DNA of 63,994 nt, from contig CAZFIM010000005.1 of assembly GCA_964519615.1 (NCBI GenBank), positions 1 through 63,994 on the forward strand, written 5' to 3'. Below, piece after piece: positions 17,447-26,244 of the stretch (positions are counted from its first letter, which is position 1; every line of letters begins with the position of its first letter). The notes beneath the pieces were generated by a model. The model was not told where the DNA came from and made no database searches. It worked only from the letters and a program-made list of their open reading frames with translations. This stretch comes from CAZFIM01 sp964519615. Lineage in GTDB: Bacteria > Chloroflexota > Dehalococcoidia > GIF9 > UBA5629. A program made the position numbers and the translations under genes.

Positions 17447-18520
17447 TTATTCTACGTAAGGGAATTTGGAGTTGGCTTCGTCAGCAATTTGCTTGATTTT
17501 CGCGCCAACATCTCCAAATTTCTCCAGAGTGGCAAGTGTGTTGGGATACGCTACAGCCTTCCACCTGTCGCGTTCCGCTGCGGGGAGAGTATAAAACTCA
17601 AGCCCCTTTGCTGTAAGCTCGTCTTTTACATCATAGTACAAATTCACGTATTCCTGGCTGATGTTTTGTGCTACGGCATCCATTTCCTCATTGAGTATAT
17701 CCTGAATATCCTTGGGCATAGCGTTATAGACATCTGAATTAACGTTTATTGAGTACAGACTTCCCAGCCCGTAGAATACGGTATAGGAATCGATAATTTC
17801 GTATAGTTTGGCTATCAGCACATACTGAGGTACTGAAGTTTTGGCGTCTATTACGCCTTTTTGTAGATTAGAATAGTCCTCGGTGAAGTCAACGACAACT
17901 CCGGAGCCGCCCAATGCTTCAATAAGACCGGCTGAAGAAGGTGTATCGCAGCCGACAACCAGACCTTCAAAGTCCTCCAGTGTTTTAACTGCTTTATCCG
18001 TGCAAGAAAGATTGATGGCGCCGATAAAGATACATCCCAGTGTTCTCTGGTTGCATTTTTCCTGCAGAATTTCAGTATATACATCTTTTAGGCCTATCTC
18101 GGCATACGCATTGGCTTCGCCGTTATTATATAAAAAGGGCAATTCTGCCAATCCAAATTCCGGTGCCGTTCCTGAGAATGCGGCGAGAGGTATAACCCCG
18201 CCCTCGATTGCTCCGGTCCTGATGGCATCCATGCTTTCCGGCATGCTGGCCAACTGTGAACCCGGGAACATTTCCATTTTATAGGCACCATTAGCGCGGG
18301 CGTTGAATTTGTCCATTCCTTCCTGACACCAGACGGCAAGATCATCGCCCACCGGCACAGGGGTGGTCATACGTAACAGCACCTGTTTTGCAGGTTGTGA
18401 AGGTTGTGACGGCGTCGATGGAGATGGACTGGTTTCCTTCGGTGCATTTGAGCACGCTGCCATTGTTAAGGTTATGCTTAAGATTAGTATTGCTATTACT
18501 ATTAACCTGATATTACGCAT
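17447..18520 (-). CDS. dctP: TRAP transporter solute-binding lipoprotein DctP, system 1
   Basis: A 357-residue extracytoplasmic receptor. The signal ends in TMAACS with Cys23 as the lipidated residue, then a low-complexity Ser/Pro/Thr linker. DctP features include LEDFEGLVVG (the 'L..LkGlkiR' region) and ALGGSGVVVDFTEDYSNLQKGVIDA (in pieces). CAGGAGA precedes the ATG. First gene of the TRAP-activase-GRE operon, so it likely captures the GRE substrate or its precursor. TRAP ligands are nearly always carboxylates or sulfonates. Confidence 0.92.
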   Translation of the reverse strand: MRNIRLIVIAILILSITLTMAACSNAPKETSPSPSTPSQPSQPAKQVLLRMTTPVPVGDDLAVWCQEGMDKFNARANGAYKMEMFPGSQLASMPESMDAIRTGAIEGGVIPLAAFSGTAPEFGLAELPFLYNNGEANAYAEIGLKDVYTEILQEKCNQRTLGCIFIGAINLSCTDKAVKTLEDFEGLVVGCDTPSSAGLIEALGGSGVVVDFTEDYSNLQKGVIDAKTSVPQYVLIAKLYEIIDSYTVFYGLGSLYSINVNSDVYNAMPKDIQDILNEEMDAVAQNISQEYVNLYYDVKDELTAKGLEFYTLPAAERDRWKAVAYPNTLATLEKFGDVGAKIKQIADEANSKFPYVE

Positions 18521-18712
18521 TCAAATCTCCTGTAAGTTTGTTCTCTGCTGGCAATGAAAATATAGAAATTTTTACTAAGTTTCACCTCCTCATACCTTTT
18601 TGCTTCCCAAGTCAATTTTTTAAATTTTTAGAGATAAATGACAATTTGGCATTGCAGATATTCCATAACAAAGAGGTACGCAGTTACTTTATACTGTAAA
18701 TTGGCTTAAATG

Positions 18713-18741
18713 CTCTATATAGAGAACTTAAGTTTCGCGAA
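18713..18741. promoter_or_regulatory. Two palindromes at the transcription start, candidate IclR operators
   Basis: CTCTATATAGAG (18713-18724, perfect 12 bp) and TTCGCGAA (18734-18741, perfect 8 bp) lie directly downstream of the -10 box of the dctP promoter. The adjacent IclR gene makes these candidate operators; no binding consensus is verified. Confidence 0.35.
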
Positions 18742-18742
18742 T

Positions 18743-18771
18743 AGGATAAATGATAATCTCTTCTTTGTCAA
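18743..18771 (-). promoter_or_regulatory. Candidate promoter of the TRAP-glycyl radical enzyme operon
   Basis: On the minus strand TTGACA (18766-18771), 17-base spacer, TATCCT (18743-18748), about 220 bases upstream of dctP. The rest of 18521-19036 carries no recognised gene. Confidence 0.55.
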
Positions 18772-19036
18772 GATATAAACGCTCCGTGAAAAATATTTTA
18801 CCCACCGCTGTAGATGTAAAAAGTTAGTTTAAGTACTGTAACTCTGTTTAGCACATGGTAGCGGCGTATTGACCGGGTATACCGCTGCTGTATTACAGTT
18901 TTTTATCATCGGGCTTTGGATGAGTTTTTGTCATTAGAGCTTGCTGGCGGTGCGGTATTCCAATCCAGGAGAATAGTGATGCCAGCAACAAAAAATGAAA
19001 ACACATACCATATATTCAACCGTCATCAGGGAATAG

Positions 19037-19858
19037 TTATTTTCTTCTTTTGCAGGTCTTTGGCCAGTATGTCATATGACGTACGTCTTTTGATATGGCT
19101 TTTACGGCATTAATAACAAGCGGTCCGAGCCTGGGTAAGTCACTCTCGGTAAAAAATCCAGCTACCACGATATAAAAAACGGGTCTGCCGGTTTGGTCGA
19201 GAATCGGAGAGGCAATTACGCTTACTCCCGGCATCAACTCCCCATACTCTACCGCAAATCCGTCACGGCGTGCCCGCGCTATATCTATGCGGAATCGTTC
19301 TTCATCGAATTGCTCAGGGCTGCCGTAATAATAAGGTTTGTTTTCATTAAGGAACTCTTCCAGTTCGTCTTCCGGGAGAAACGCTGCAATGGCCAGACCG
19401 TGTGCTCCATAGCTGACCGGAGTAACATGTCCTATCGGCGCAGAAAGCCCGAACCCTGTTGCCCCCTCGTATTGGGCGATAATGTACGCTTTGTCATCTG
19501 CGATTACACCCAGCCTTACCGTGGCTTCAGCCTTTTTGGCAAGTTCAAAGAGGACCGGCTCAACCAGGCGTGAAAGGCTGAGACTCTCGAACATCTTGCC
19601 TGTGAGGGTAAGCAATCCGGGGCCGAGTACATACCCTTTTCTGTTAGGATTCTTCTTTACCAGATCGTACTCGCTCAGTGTATTCAGAATAGAAAACGCT
19701 TTGCTTCTGTGAATGCCCACTTCTTCACAAATGTCTGTAAGGCTGGTGGGATTGCTCCCACCGTCAACCAGACAAAGCAGCACACGAATTGCCTGATCTA
19801 CAGCAGGAACCAGATATTTTTTTTGCGGCTGCTCATCGTGAGAGTTTATTTTTTTCAT
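19037..19858 (-). CDS. IclR family transcriptional regulator
   Basis: A 273-residue regulator: winged HTH at about residues 15-75 (ALTDICEEVGIHRSKAFSILNTL-like, here SLTDICEEVGIHRSKA) followed by the IclR effector-binding domain (about 90-260) with YGAHGLAIAAFLPEDE. IclR regulators usually control adjacent catabolic genes in response to an aromatic or small organic acid. Same strand as and upstream of the TRAP-GRE operon, so it is the probable regulator. No clear ribosome binding site is visible before the ATG. Confidence 0.92.
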   Translation of the reverse strand: MKKINSHDEQPQKKYLVPAVDQAIRVLLCLVDGGSNPTSLTDICEEVGIHRSKAFSILNTLSEYDLVKKNPNRKGYVLGPGLLTLTGKMFESLSLSRLVEPVLFELAKKAEATVRLGVIADDKAYIIAQYEGATGFGLSAPIGHVTPVSYGAHGLAIAAFLPEDELEEFLNENKPYYYGSPEQFDEERFRIDIARARRDGFAVEYGELMPGVSVIASPILDQTGRPVFYIVVAGFFTESDLPRLGPLVINAVKAISKDVRHMTYWPKTCKRRK

Positions 19859-20175
19859 AGCTGTAAAAATAACTTGAGTTTTATATATAGAATAACATGG
19901 CGCAATTATTTATACAATCAGCGTGTCTAGGGCGATGATGTGCAGAATGCAAGTACCCGTATCGTTACATAAATGCTGATATTCCGGTTCTTACAGAATA
20001 TGGCTGTTTCCCAAAAGCGTTTATAGGTATGACCTAATCTTTGTTTGAACCTGTTTGGTTATAATGTTTGTCGATTTATTCCGGTGATGAAAATAACTAA
20101 AAATCGCTATAATCTCACATTCTATCTCACTATGATATTTAATAAACTATCAAACCAACCACATACCAACGGTTG

Positions 20176-20204
20176 TTGACAGTACTATATGTCGACAATA
20201 TAAT
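20176..20204 (+). promoter_or_regulatory. Strong promoter of the cobalamin riboswitch-metE operon
   Basis: TTGACA (20176-20181), exactly 17 bases, TATAAT (20199-20204): full consensus. Transcription would start near 20211, just before the riboswitch. Between the IclR start and here (19859-20175) I see nothing else. Confidence 0.85.
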
Positions 20205-20227
20205 GATTAGTAACAATTTAATATCGT

Positions 20228-20396
20228 GATCCGGATTTTGAGGTGCAAGCAACTGCATAAAAGGGAAGGCGGTGAAAGTCCGCCACTGTCCTCGCAACCG
20301 TGATCAGGGACGAAAGCAGTAATATGCCACTGGATATGAATATCCGGGAAGGCACTGCAAGTAGGCAGAACTGAGAGCCGGGAGACCTACCTTGAA
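20228..20396 (+). promoter_or_regulatory. Cobalamin (B12) riboswitch
   Basis: Contains the conserved aptamer elements in order: GGTGCAAGCAACTGC, then GGGAAGGCGGTGAAAGTCCG (P3-P4 core), CCGGGAAGGC, and the B12-box-like GCCGGGAGACCTACC near the 3' end (about 20378-20392). It is followed by an intrinsic terminator, so it should switch transcription off when adenosylcobalamin or a related cobamide is bound. Position before cobalamin-independent methionine synthase homologs is classical. Confidence 0.93.
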
Positions 20397-20456
20397 ACGA
20401 TCGATATGACGAACTCCTCGAGGGTTGGGAGTGGTTATAGTGTGGATTATCTATAG

Positions 20457-20492
20457 CCTACATCCTCTTTTGGGGTGTAGGTTTTTTATTTT
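20457..20492 (+). terminator. Riboswitch-controlled terminator
   Basis: CCTACATCC (20457-20465) pairs with GGGTGTAGG (20473-20481), one G-U pair, followed by TTTTTTATTTTT. It lies 65 bases after the aptamer and 44 bases before the first metE-like gene. Confidence 0.88.
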
Positions 20493-20535
20493 TGAAATGT
20501 TTAGAAGAAGCACGTAAGGAAGGAGCAAGACGGTC

Positions 20536-21531
20536 TTGAATAAACTGATTACAGCAAGTATAGGCAGCTTCCCTCGAATTGGAGAGGAAAAGGAAGAACA
20601 AAAGCTACGGGAAGCTTATTTTAAATTTGATAGGCAAGGAATCAGCAAAAGAGAGATACTTTCCGTTGAAGGAGAGGTAATAGATAAAACACTTCAACTT
20701 CAATGTGAAGCCGGATTAGACCTTGTTACAGACGGACAAATACGCTGGAACGATCCCATTTCACATTTCATGCGTGTTTTAAACGGTGTAAAAGTGGGAG
20801 CGCTTACGCGCTTTTTTGACACTAATACCTATTATCGCCAGCCTGTTATTGAAAAGAAGATAAGCATTGCAAAGCCTTTAATTGTATCCGAATTCCTTTT
20901 TGCTCAGCGGATTACGCCAAAGTCTGTAAAACCGGTTCTCACTGGACCATGCACGTTGGCGAGGCTTTCTCTAAACAATGCCTATGCCAGTACGGTTGAG
21001 TTAATGGAAGCGATCACCCATTTTATCGCTCAAGAGGTGGATGCTCTTAGTCACGCAGGTGCCTTTGTTATTCAGATAGATGAACCGGTGGTACTGCAGA
21101 ATCCGCAAGATCTACACATTCTGCCAGCGTTGCTTGATGAAATTGCATCCTATAAAGGGAAAGCGAAACTAGCTTTATATACGTATTTTGGGGATGCTGC
21201 TCCATGCTATAACCAGCTCCAACAGTGTCCTGTCGATATCATTGGACTTGATTTTACTTATAATCACCGTTTGCATGAAGTTATTGCAGCTTCCGGAGTG
21301 GAAAAACAATTGGGATTGGGGCTTATTGATGGAAGAAATACGAAAATGGAAAGCGCTGCTGATGTGTTCCCAGTATTGGAATCACTTCTCCAACTTTCGG
21401 GAATGGAGACCTGTTATCTCAATCCATCATGCGGCCTGGAGTATTTGCCAAGATCAAAGGCCACAGCAAAATTGAAGAATATGGTCAGCTTGAGGGATGA
21501 TTTTACAGGAGAAAAAAATGAGCAGAAATAA
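20536..21531 (+). CDS. Core-MetE-like protein with degenerate zinc site
   Basis: A 331-residue single-barrel homolog of the C-terminal half of cobalamin-independent methionine synthase (UROD/MetE fold): ASIGSFPR at the N-terminus, VTDGQIRW, VLTGPCTLARLS, IQIDEPVV. The zinc ligands of MetE (His-x-Cys, Glu, Cys) are largely lost: the His-x-Cys segment reads YTYFGD, while the last Cys in NPSCGLE remains. It starts with TTG at 20536, preceded by a purine-rich GGAG. It lies directly after a cobalamin riboswitch and overlaps the next, zinc-competent paralog by 14 bases. It may be a partner subunit or have another methyl acceptor. Confidence 0.88.
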   Translation: MNKLITASIGSFPRIGEEKEEQKLREAYFKFDRQGISKREILSVEGEVIDKTLQLQCEAGLDLVTDGQIRWNDPISHFMRVLNGVKVGALTRFFDTNTYYRQPVIEKKISIAKPLIVSEFLFAQRITPKSVKPVLTGPCTLARLSLNNAYASTVELMEAITHFIAQEVDALSHAGAFVIQIDEPVVLQNPQDLHILPALLDEIASYKGKAKLALYTYFGDAAPCYNQLQQCPVDIIGLDFTYNHRLHEVIAASGVEKQLGLGLIDGRNTKMESAADVFPVLESLLQLSGMETCYLNPSCGLEYLPRSKATAKLKNMVSLRDDFTGEKNEQK

Positions 21532-22516
21532 ATTGAAAAAAATCGGCATTAATTTACCTTTATTGCCGACAACTACAGTTGGCAGTTTGCCCAAACCTGA
21601 TTATCTTATAAATGCACGCGCAAAATTTGCACGCGGTTTACTCTATTATGATCAGCTCAAAGAACTTGAATTACAGGCCACCAAATTATGGGTGCGAAAA
21701 CAGGAGGAGATTGGACTCGATGTAATCGTAGACGGCGAGATGTATAGAGGAGATATGGCGGCTTATTTTGCAGAGACTATGCAGGGTTTTCAACGGGGTG
21801 ATCTTGTACGTTCATATGGTAACCGATACTATCGCAAGCCGGTCATTACCGGTAGGATAAAATGGCGCAGTCCTATCACAGTAGAGTGGTGGCAATACAC
21901 CCAATCGTTAACGGAAAAACCGGTAAAAGGGATGATTACCGGTCCGTATACGATTATGGACTGGTCTTTCAATGATTTCTATCCTACCAGGCGCGATGCT
22001 GTGCTTGCTATCGCCTATGAATTGCGAAAGGAAGTTGAAGCACTGATTGATGCCGGGGCAAGAATCATTCAAATCGATGAGCCTGCAATATCCACGCGAG
22101 TGGATGAGCTTGAGTTTGCCCGTGAAGCAATGGAAATAGTCATCGGCGGGCTGGATGCATATTTCATTTGCCATATTTGTTACGGTAACTTTGGACCCGT
22201 TTATAACCATATGATATCTATGGGTGTTGATAACCTGGACTTGGAGACCAGCAGGAGAACATATTTGCTGGAAGAATACTGCATGATAAATCCATTTAAC
22301 AAAGATATTTCCTATGGTGTTATCGATGTTCATAATCATCAAACAGAAAGCACTACGGATATAGAAATAACAATTAGGCATGCTCTCACTCTATTCGATA
22401 AGGAGTCCATCTGGATCGATCCGGATTGCGGACTGAAAACCAGAACTGTAGATGAAGCTGTTGCAAAATTGACCAGTATGCAGCAAGTAGTCAATCGCCT
22501 GCGAAAAGAATTATGA
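21518..22516 (+). CDS. Core-MetE-type methionine synthase
   Basis: A 332-residue single-domain MetE homolog: TTTVGSLPKPDYL, VDGEMYRGDMAAYF, MITGPYTIMDWS, IQIDEPAI. All four zinc ligands are visible: His219, Cys221 (CHICYG), Glu243 (LDLETSR) and Cys304 (DPDCGLK). Short core MetE proteins of Dehalococcoides and relatives take the methyl group from a corrinoid protein or methylcobalamin instead of folate. This one lacks the N-terminal folate-binding half too. The ATG at 21518 has CAGGAGA before it; an upstream ATG at 21497 is less likely. Controlled by the cobalamin riboswitch through the upstream gene. Confidence 0.9.
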   Translation: MSRNKLKKIGINLPLLPTTTVGSLPKPDYLINARAKFARGLLYYDQLKELELQATKLWVRKQEEIGLDVIVDGEMYRGDMAAYFAETMQGFQRGDLVRSYGNRYYRKPVITGRIKWRSPITVEWWQYTQSLTEKPVKGMITGPYTIMDWSFNDFYPTRRDAVLAIAYELRKEVEALIDAGARIIQIDEPAISTRVDELEFAREAMEIVIGGLDAYFICHICYGNFGPVYNHMISMGVDNLDLETSRRTYLLEEYCMINPFNKDISYGVIDVHNHQTESTTDIEITIRHALTLFDKESIWIDPDCGLKTRTVDEAVAKLTSMQQVVNRLRKEL

Positions 22517-22715
22517 TTAGTATAGTCATTATCTACGCGGCAGGTAATACCACACAGGCTTTTGATATTAACGGGTACAAAACGTGCTATGCTTATTTCT
22601 AAGTTATGGCCATGATTTCCTAATGATAAGTACTTGACTTGTGATTGATGATGATATTGCGCATAAGATACAAGAAATGTCTCTGTGTATATTTGTATTA
22701 TCGCAATATGCGGAA

Positions 22716-23921
22716 TTATATCGTACTTAATCGTTCATGCTGCTGCACTCCGGGGTTCCCGATATTCTTGATTATAACCTGATATAACTCGAATTTGCTT
22801 TTAATACCGAGTTTTTTATAGATGTTCTTTTTGTGTGTTTGTACGGTACGCTTGCTGATATACAGCTTCTCCGCAATCTCATCATCTGACATTCCCTGCG
22901 GTAACAAGCAAATAATATCTATCTCTCTTTTACTTAAATGAAATATATCTTTTAGCACGATCTGAATATTCTTCTCTTCGGTTAAGTCAGATAAAATGAC
23001 CATGAAATCAGGCATGGATCTTATATGATTGTTTTTCCGGATGAGGGAGCATTCAACTCGAAATCTGTGGCCGCTCTCCGTATCGACAATCCTTTTTATC
23101 GGCAGGAAGACATGCTGGTCCTTTATTTTGAGTAAAACACGGAGTTTATTACAGTCTTCAATGATGCAGGATGGTATCGGGAATGCTCCTTTTCCCAAAT
23201 TGAGCTCTGTATAGGGAATTTTACTCAATAATTGCATGCAGATGTCCCTTGCCCTTGCATTGAAGAAAGTTGGTTCAAGCTTATAGTCCAGCTGTAATTG
23301 CCCTTTGCTGCTGCTGTCATCTGTCGATAAAAAATGTTGTTTCCAGATATTAATCTGGGAAATGGCACGTGCATTATGCAGTGCGACCGTGAGATGCGGT
23401 GCAAATATCTCAGCTTTTATTATATCGCGGTCCTCATATTCCATCTGCTTCTTGGAACGCCATAAGGTAACCATGCCCTCAAGATTGTTTTGCAGCCGTA
23501 AGGGTAGAAATAGTTCCCAATATAAAAATTGCGGTCGAATGAAATCATTATATAAGACAGACCTTTCCCATTCCCGACATGAAACAGCTTCGCCGATTTT
23601 GAGGACAACTCTTGATGAGCTGAGGGCTTTTTTTAACAAAGGGGAATATCGATAAAAAGATTTCTTGTATAAATCGGGGTAATACCTGTCTTCATAGATA
23701 GCACTGCTGTCTGCTTTAAAAGAACGCGCTTCAACTATGTTGAGATGTTTTGAGAAGGTATCTATTAGGTGGAAAGTGGCACATTCGACTTTAAATACCT
23801 TCAATATGAAAGGGAATATAGTCTTGATAAACCCGTCTACATCTTCGCATTGATTAGCCAGATAAATCAGGTTCAATATTTCACGATATTCTTTATCACT
23901 AAGCCCGGCCATTGTGCACAT
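22716..23921 (-). CDS. GAF-domain LuxR family transcriptional regulator
   Basis: A 401-residue protein. The N-terminal half (about 30-190) looks like a GAF sensor domain. The C-terminus carries a LuxR-type helix-turn-helix (LSKREIDIICLLPQGMSDDEIAEKLYISKRTVQTHKKN, given here in pieces; about 335-395) with the typical SKRTVQTHKKNIYKKLGI. Divergent from the fucose-isomerase-like gene, which it may regulate. The ATG of residue 4 is an alternative start; neither has a clear ribosome binding site. Confidence 0.88.
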   Translation of the reverse strand: MCTMAGLSDKEYREILNLIYLANQCEDVDGFIKTIFPFILKVFKVECATFHLIDTFSKHLNIVEARSFKADSSAIYEDRYYPDLYKKSFYRYSPLLKKALSSSRVVLKIGEAVSCREWERSVLYNDFIRPQFLYWELFLPLRLQNNLEGMVTLWRSKKQMEYEDRDIIKAEIFAPHLTVALHNARAISQINIWKQHFLSTDDSSSKGQLQLDYKLEPTFFNARARDICMQLLSKIPYTELNLGKGAFPIPSCIIEDCNKLRVLLKIKDQHVFLPIKRIVDTESGHRFRVECSLIRKNNHIRSMPDFMVILSDLTEEKNIQIVLKDIFHLSKREIDIICLLPQGMSDDEIAEKLYISKRTVQTHKKNIYKKLGIKSKFELYQVIIKNIGNPGVQQHERLSTI

Positions 23922-24067
23922 TATATATCATTTACTTAACAGAATTATCAAGGAAATAAAAAATACCGCGTTTTCGGTATTGCTTTTATGTGGTTGTGCA
24001 TTAGTATTAAGACCGGATAATCAATGATGATAATCCTGACTGCGTAAGTGAGAAGGGAGATATATTT

Positions 24068-25612
24068 ATGAATTTTAGCATCCGAAAAATAACTGACATT
24101 AAATTGAATGTAAGGCCGATTACCCTTAGTATGTATCATGACTACGTTTTCGAAGGACCATGCCGCTTTGTTACCGGCGACAAACTGAAAAAAGAATATG
24201 ACCTGCGCGCAAGTGTTGAAGCACATAAAGCAATTGTTGCCGGGCTGAAAGCTACACTACCCGCCGAGGATGTGAACCTCATGGAACCGATACATATCCA
24301 ATACAATGAAAGCTTCATTATCAATGATAAAGACCTTGAAGAGATGGTTAAAGAGCAGGAGAAGGTAGACCTCTATCTTATATCGGCTACCTCTGTCGGC
24401 GATATACTACTTGAATTTGCTGAAAGATATAGAAAACCTATAATTGTACTTGGTGGTTGCCTTAACACTCTGGTAAGTGCCGGACTTCTGGCAAGGGGAC
24501 TTGAGATATATCCCTGTGAAACGCTGGCGGATGTTGCGCAATACATGACGGTGCTTAAAGCTCGTAAAGCACTGGCTGAAACGAAAGTCCTTGCTGTTAC
24601 CCGTCTCAACTCCAATAACGCAGCAGGTATTATGGACTCATTTATAAGCTTGGATGAGGTTACCAGAAAATTCGGTACACGTTTTAGATATTATGATTTG
24701 CATGAGTTTATCGATCAGACTCATAATGTGCCGAATGACAGTAATCCTACCACCCCCGGACGATATTGCCTTAATATTAATAATGAGGACGAAGTGGAAA
24801 TAAATAAAATGACCGACGAATTTATTGCCGATGCAGCGGAATGCCATATGACACGTGACGATGTATTCCGCTCGATGAAAGCACATTATCTTGTTAACAA
24901 GCTGCTGGAAGCGCTTGATTGTAATGCTTTCACCATACCTTGTTTTGACGTTTGTGCTACCAGAAGGTTGAATGAGGAACGTTTTACGCTCTGTCTTAAT
25001 CATTCTCTCAACAACGAAAACGGCATCATTTCTTCTTGTGAATATGATATGTGTTCGATACTATCGATGGTGGTTCTCGCAACAATCGCCAGATCCGCTC
25101 CGTACCTTGGCAATTCCATCCCCAATCCCTTTAAAAGCGGTGTACTGGATGTATTTTCCAAATTGATGTTCAATCCTGAGTATGTCGAAGCTGCCCGGAA
25201 GGAGCTTGGTGATATGGAAAACCTTGTCCTAACCTTCCATGCGGTACCTAACAGAAAGCTAAAGGGATTCAAAACAGAAGCTGCGCCCTATGCTATCCGT
25301 TCTTTCACAGGCAGCGGATGGGGTGCAACTGTTCGTTATGATTTTGCGAGGGATAAAGGTCAGGAGATCACTATGTGCCGCTTTGACCCTTCCGCGACCA
25401 AGCTCTTCGTGGCCACAGGCACTATTGTCGGCGGTATAGGCTACAACGATATAAATTGCAGTGAGGGAGTATTTTTTAAGGTCGCAGACTCAAAGGATTT
25501 CTTCCAAAAGATTAGCATTGTTGGGAACCACAATCCGCTGGTCTATGGAGACCATTTAGACCAGATAGTCAAAGTGGGTAAGGTTTTAGGACTTGAAGTA
25601 ATAACTGCGTAA
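24068..25612 (+). CDS. L-fucose/L-arabinose isomerase-like protein
   Basis: A 514-residue protein of the FucI/AraA superfamily. Visible are the two N-terminal Rossmann-like domains and a central segment SSCEYDMCSILSMVVL (Cys324, Glu325, Asp327), equivalent to the CE-x-D metal-binding region of these isomerases. The C-terminal barrel includes GNHNPLVYGDHLD near residues 485-497. Sequence is distant from true sugar isomerases, so aldose-ketose isomerase activity is only a fold-based expectation. AAGGGAGA precedes the ATG. The gene stands alone, divergent from a LuxR-type regulator, in an AT-richer stretch. Confidence 0.75.
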   Translation: MNFSIRKITDIKLNVRPITLSMYHDYVFEGPCRFVTGDKLKKEYDLRASVEAHKAIVAGLKATLPAEDVNLMEPIHIQYNESFIINDKDLEEMVKEQEKVDLYLISATSVGDILLEFAERYRKPIIVLGGCLNTLVSAGLLARGLEIYPCETLADVAQYMTVLKARKALAETKVLAVTRLNSNNAAGIMDSFISLDEVTRKFGTRFRYYDLHEFIDQTHNVPNDSNPTTPGRYCLNINNEDEVEINKMTDEFIADAAECHMTRDDVFRSMKAHYLVNKLLEALDCNAFTIPCFDVCATRRLNEERFTLCLNHSLNNENGIISSCEYDMCSILSMVVLATIARSAPYLGNSIPNPFKSGVLDVFSKLMFNPEYVEAARKELGDMENLVLTFHAVPNRKLKGFKTEAAPYAIRSFTGSGWGATVRYDFARDKGQEITMCRFDPSATKLFVATGTIVGGIGYNDINCSEGVFFKVADSKDFFQKISIVGNHNPLVYGDHLDQIVKVGKVLGLEVITA

Positions 25613-25712
25613 TTCTACGATTAGATTATTGATAGTTAAAATTTAATATATGTATTCTTTACTGTTGTTGAGTTTTCTTGCCATATTAATACGGATGGTT
25701 TGTAACACGTCC

Positions 25713-25742
25713 GAGGATTAACAAGGCCAGATGTTAATCCTC
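25713..25742. terminator. Hairpin between convergent genes
   Basis: GAGGATTAAC (25713-25722) and GTTAATCCTC (25733-25742), perfect 10-bp stem with a 10-base loop, about 100 bases after the isomerase-like gene and before the end of the convergent yjdF. No strong T tract, so termination is probable but not certain. Confidence 0.5.
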
Positions 25743-25827
25743 TTCAGACCTTTGAACATACTTTTTTCTGTTTGTAAACATGCTGTGTTAGGCTCTATAT
25801 TATAAATCTGCTGCTTGCTGATCGCCT

Positions 25828-26244
25828 TTAGTGCCCTTTATGTTTTTCTTTACGTTTACGCTGCTTTATCTCGAAGGAAAGCTTTTTATCCCCGTTTTCT
25901 ATTTTATGCCGCATATTGCGTTTGCTTTCTTTTTTACCGGCAGCAAGCGATTGTTTTATTATCTTATATGAGAGCTTTGATCCCGGTCTTGCTTTAATCT
26001 CTTCACTTGCCTGTTTTTTCCGTTTCTTAGGATTTGCAGCCAGCTTGTTATTTTCCGGCAGAAGCTGGTCTATTTCACTCAACTTCAAGCTATTGAAATT
26101 ATTAAGGATGAACGTATACAGCTCGATGTCTGAAGGTTCCTGCCCAAACACTATGCGGCAATATTTGACGGTACTACCGTCTGAAATAGAAAAAAGGCCA
26201 ACCCAGAAAGGGTCTTCAAAAAAGACATGAAAAAAAATAGACAC
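25828..26244 (-). CDS. yjdF: YjdF family protein (DUF2992)
   Basis: A 138-residue protein with the YjdF N-terminal signature FFEDPFWVGLF, then CRIVFGQEPSD and LYTFILNNF, and a very basic, coiled C-terminus ending ELKQRKRKEKHKG-like (here EIKQRKRKEKHKGH). It starts with GTG at 26244 with GGAGGG six bases upstream. The biochemical role is unknown. In Firmicutes its gene is controlled by an azaaromatic-binding riboswitch and is thought to help tolerate heteroaromatic toxins. Convergent with the isomerase-like gene. Confidence 0.85.
   Translation of the reverse strand: MSIFFHVFFEDPFWVGLFSISDGSTVKYCRIVFGQEPSDIELYTFILNNFNSLKLSEIDQLLPENNKLAANPKKRKKQASEEIKARPGSKLSYKIIKQSLAAGKKESKRNMRHKIENGDKKLSFEIKQRKRKEKHKGH

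Noticed and set aside
18521..18620. Short leader peptide frame starting GTG at the AGGAGG before dctP
   Set aside because: The GTG is part of the AGGAGGTG itself, leaving no upstream ribosome binding site; the frame would only run into dctP out of phase.
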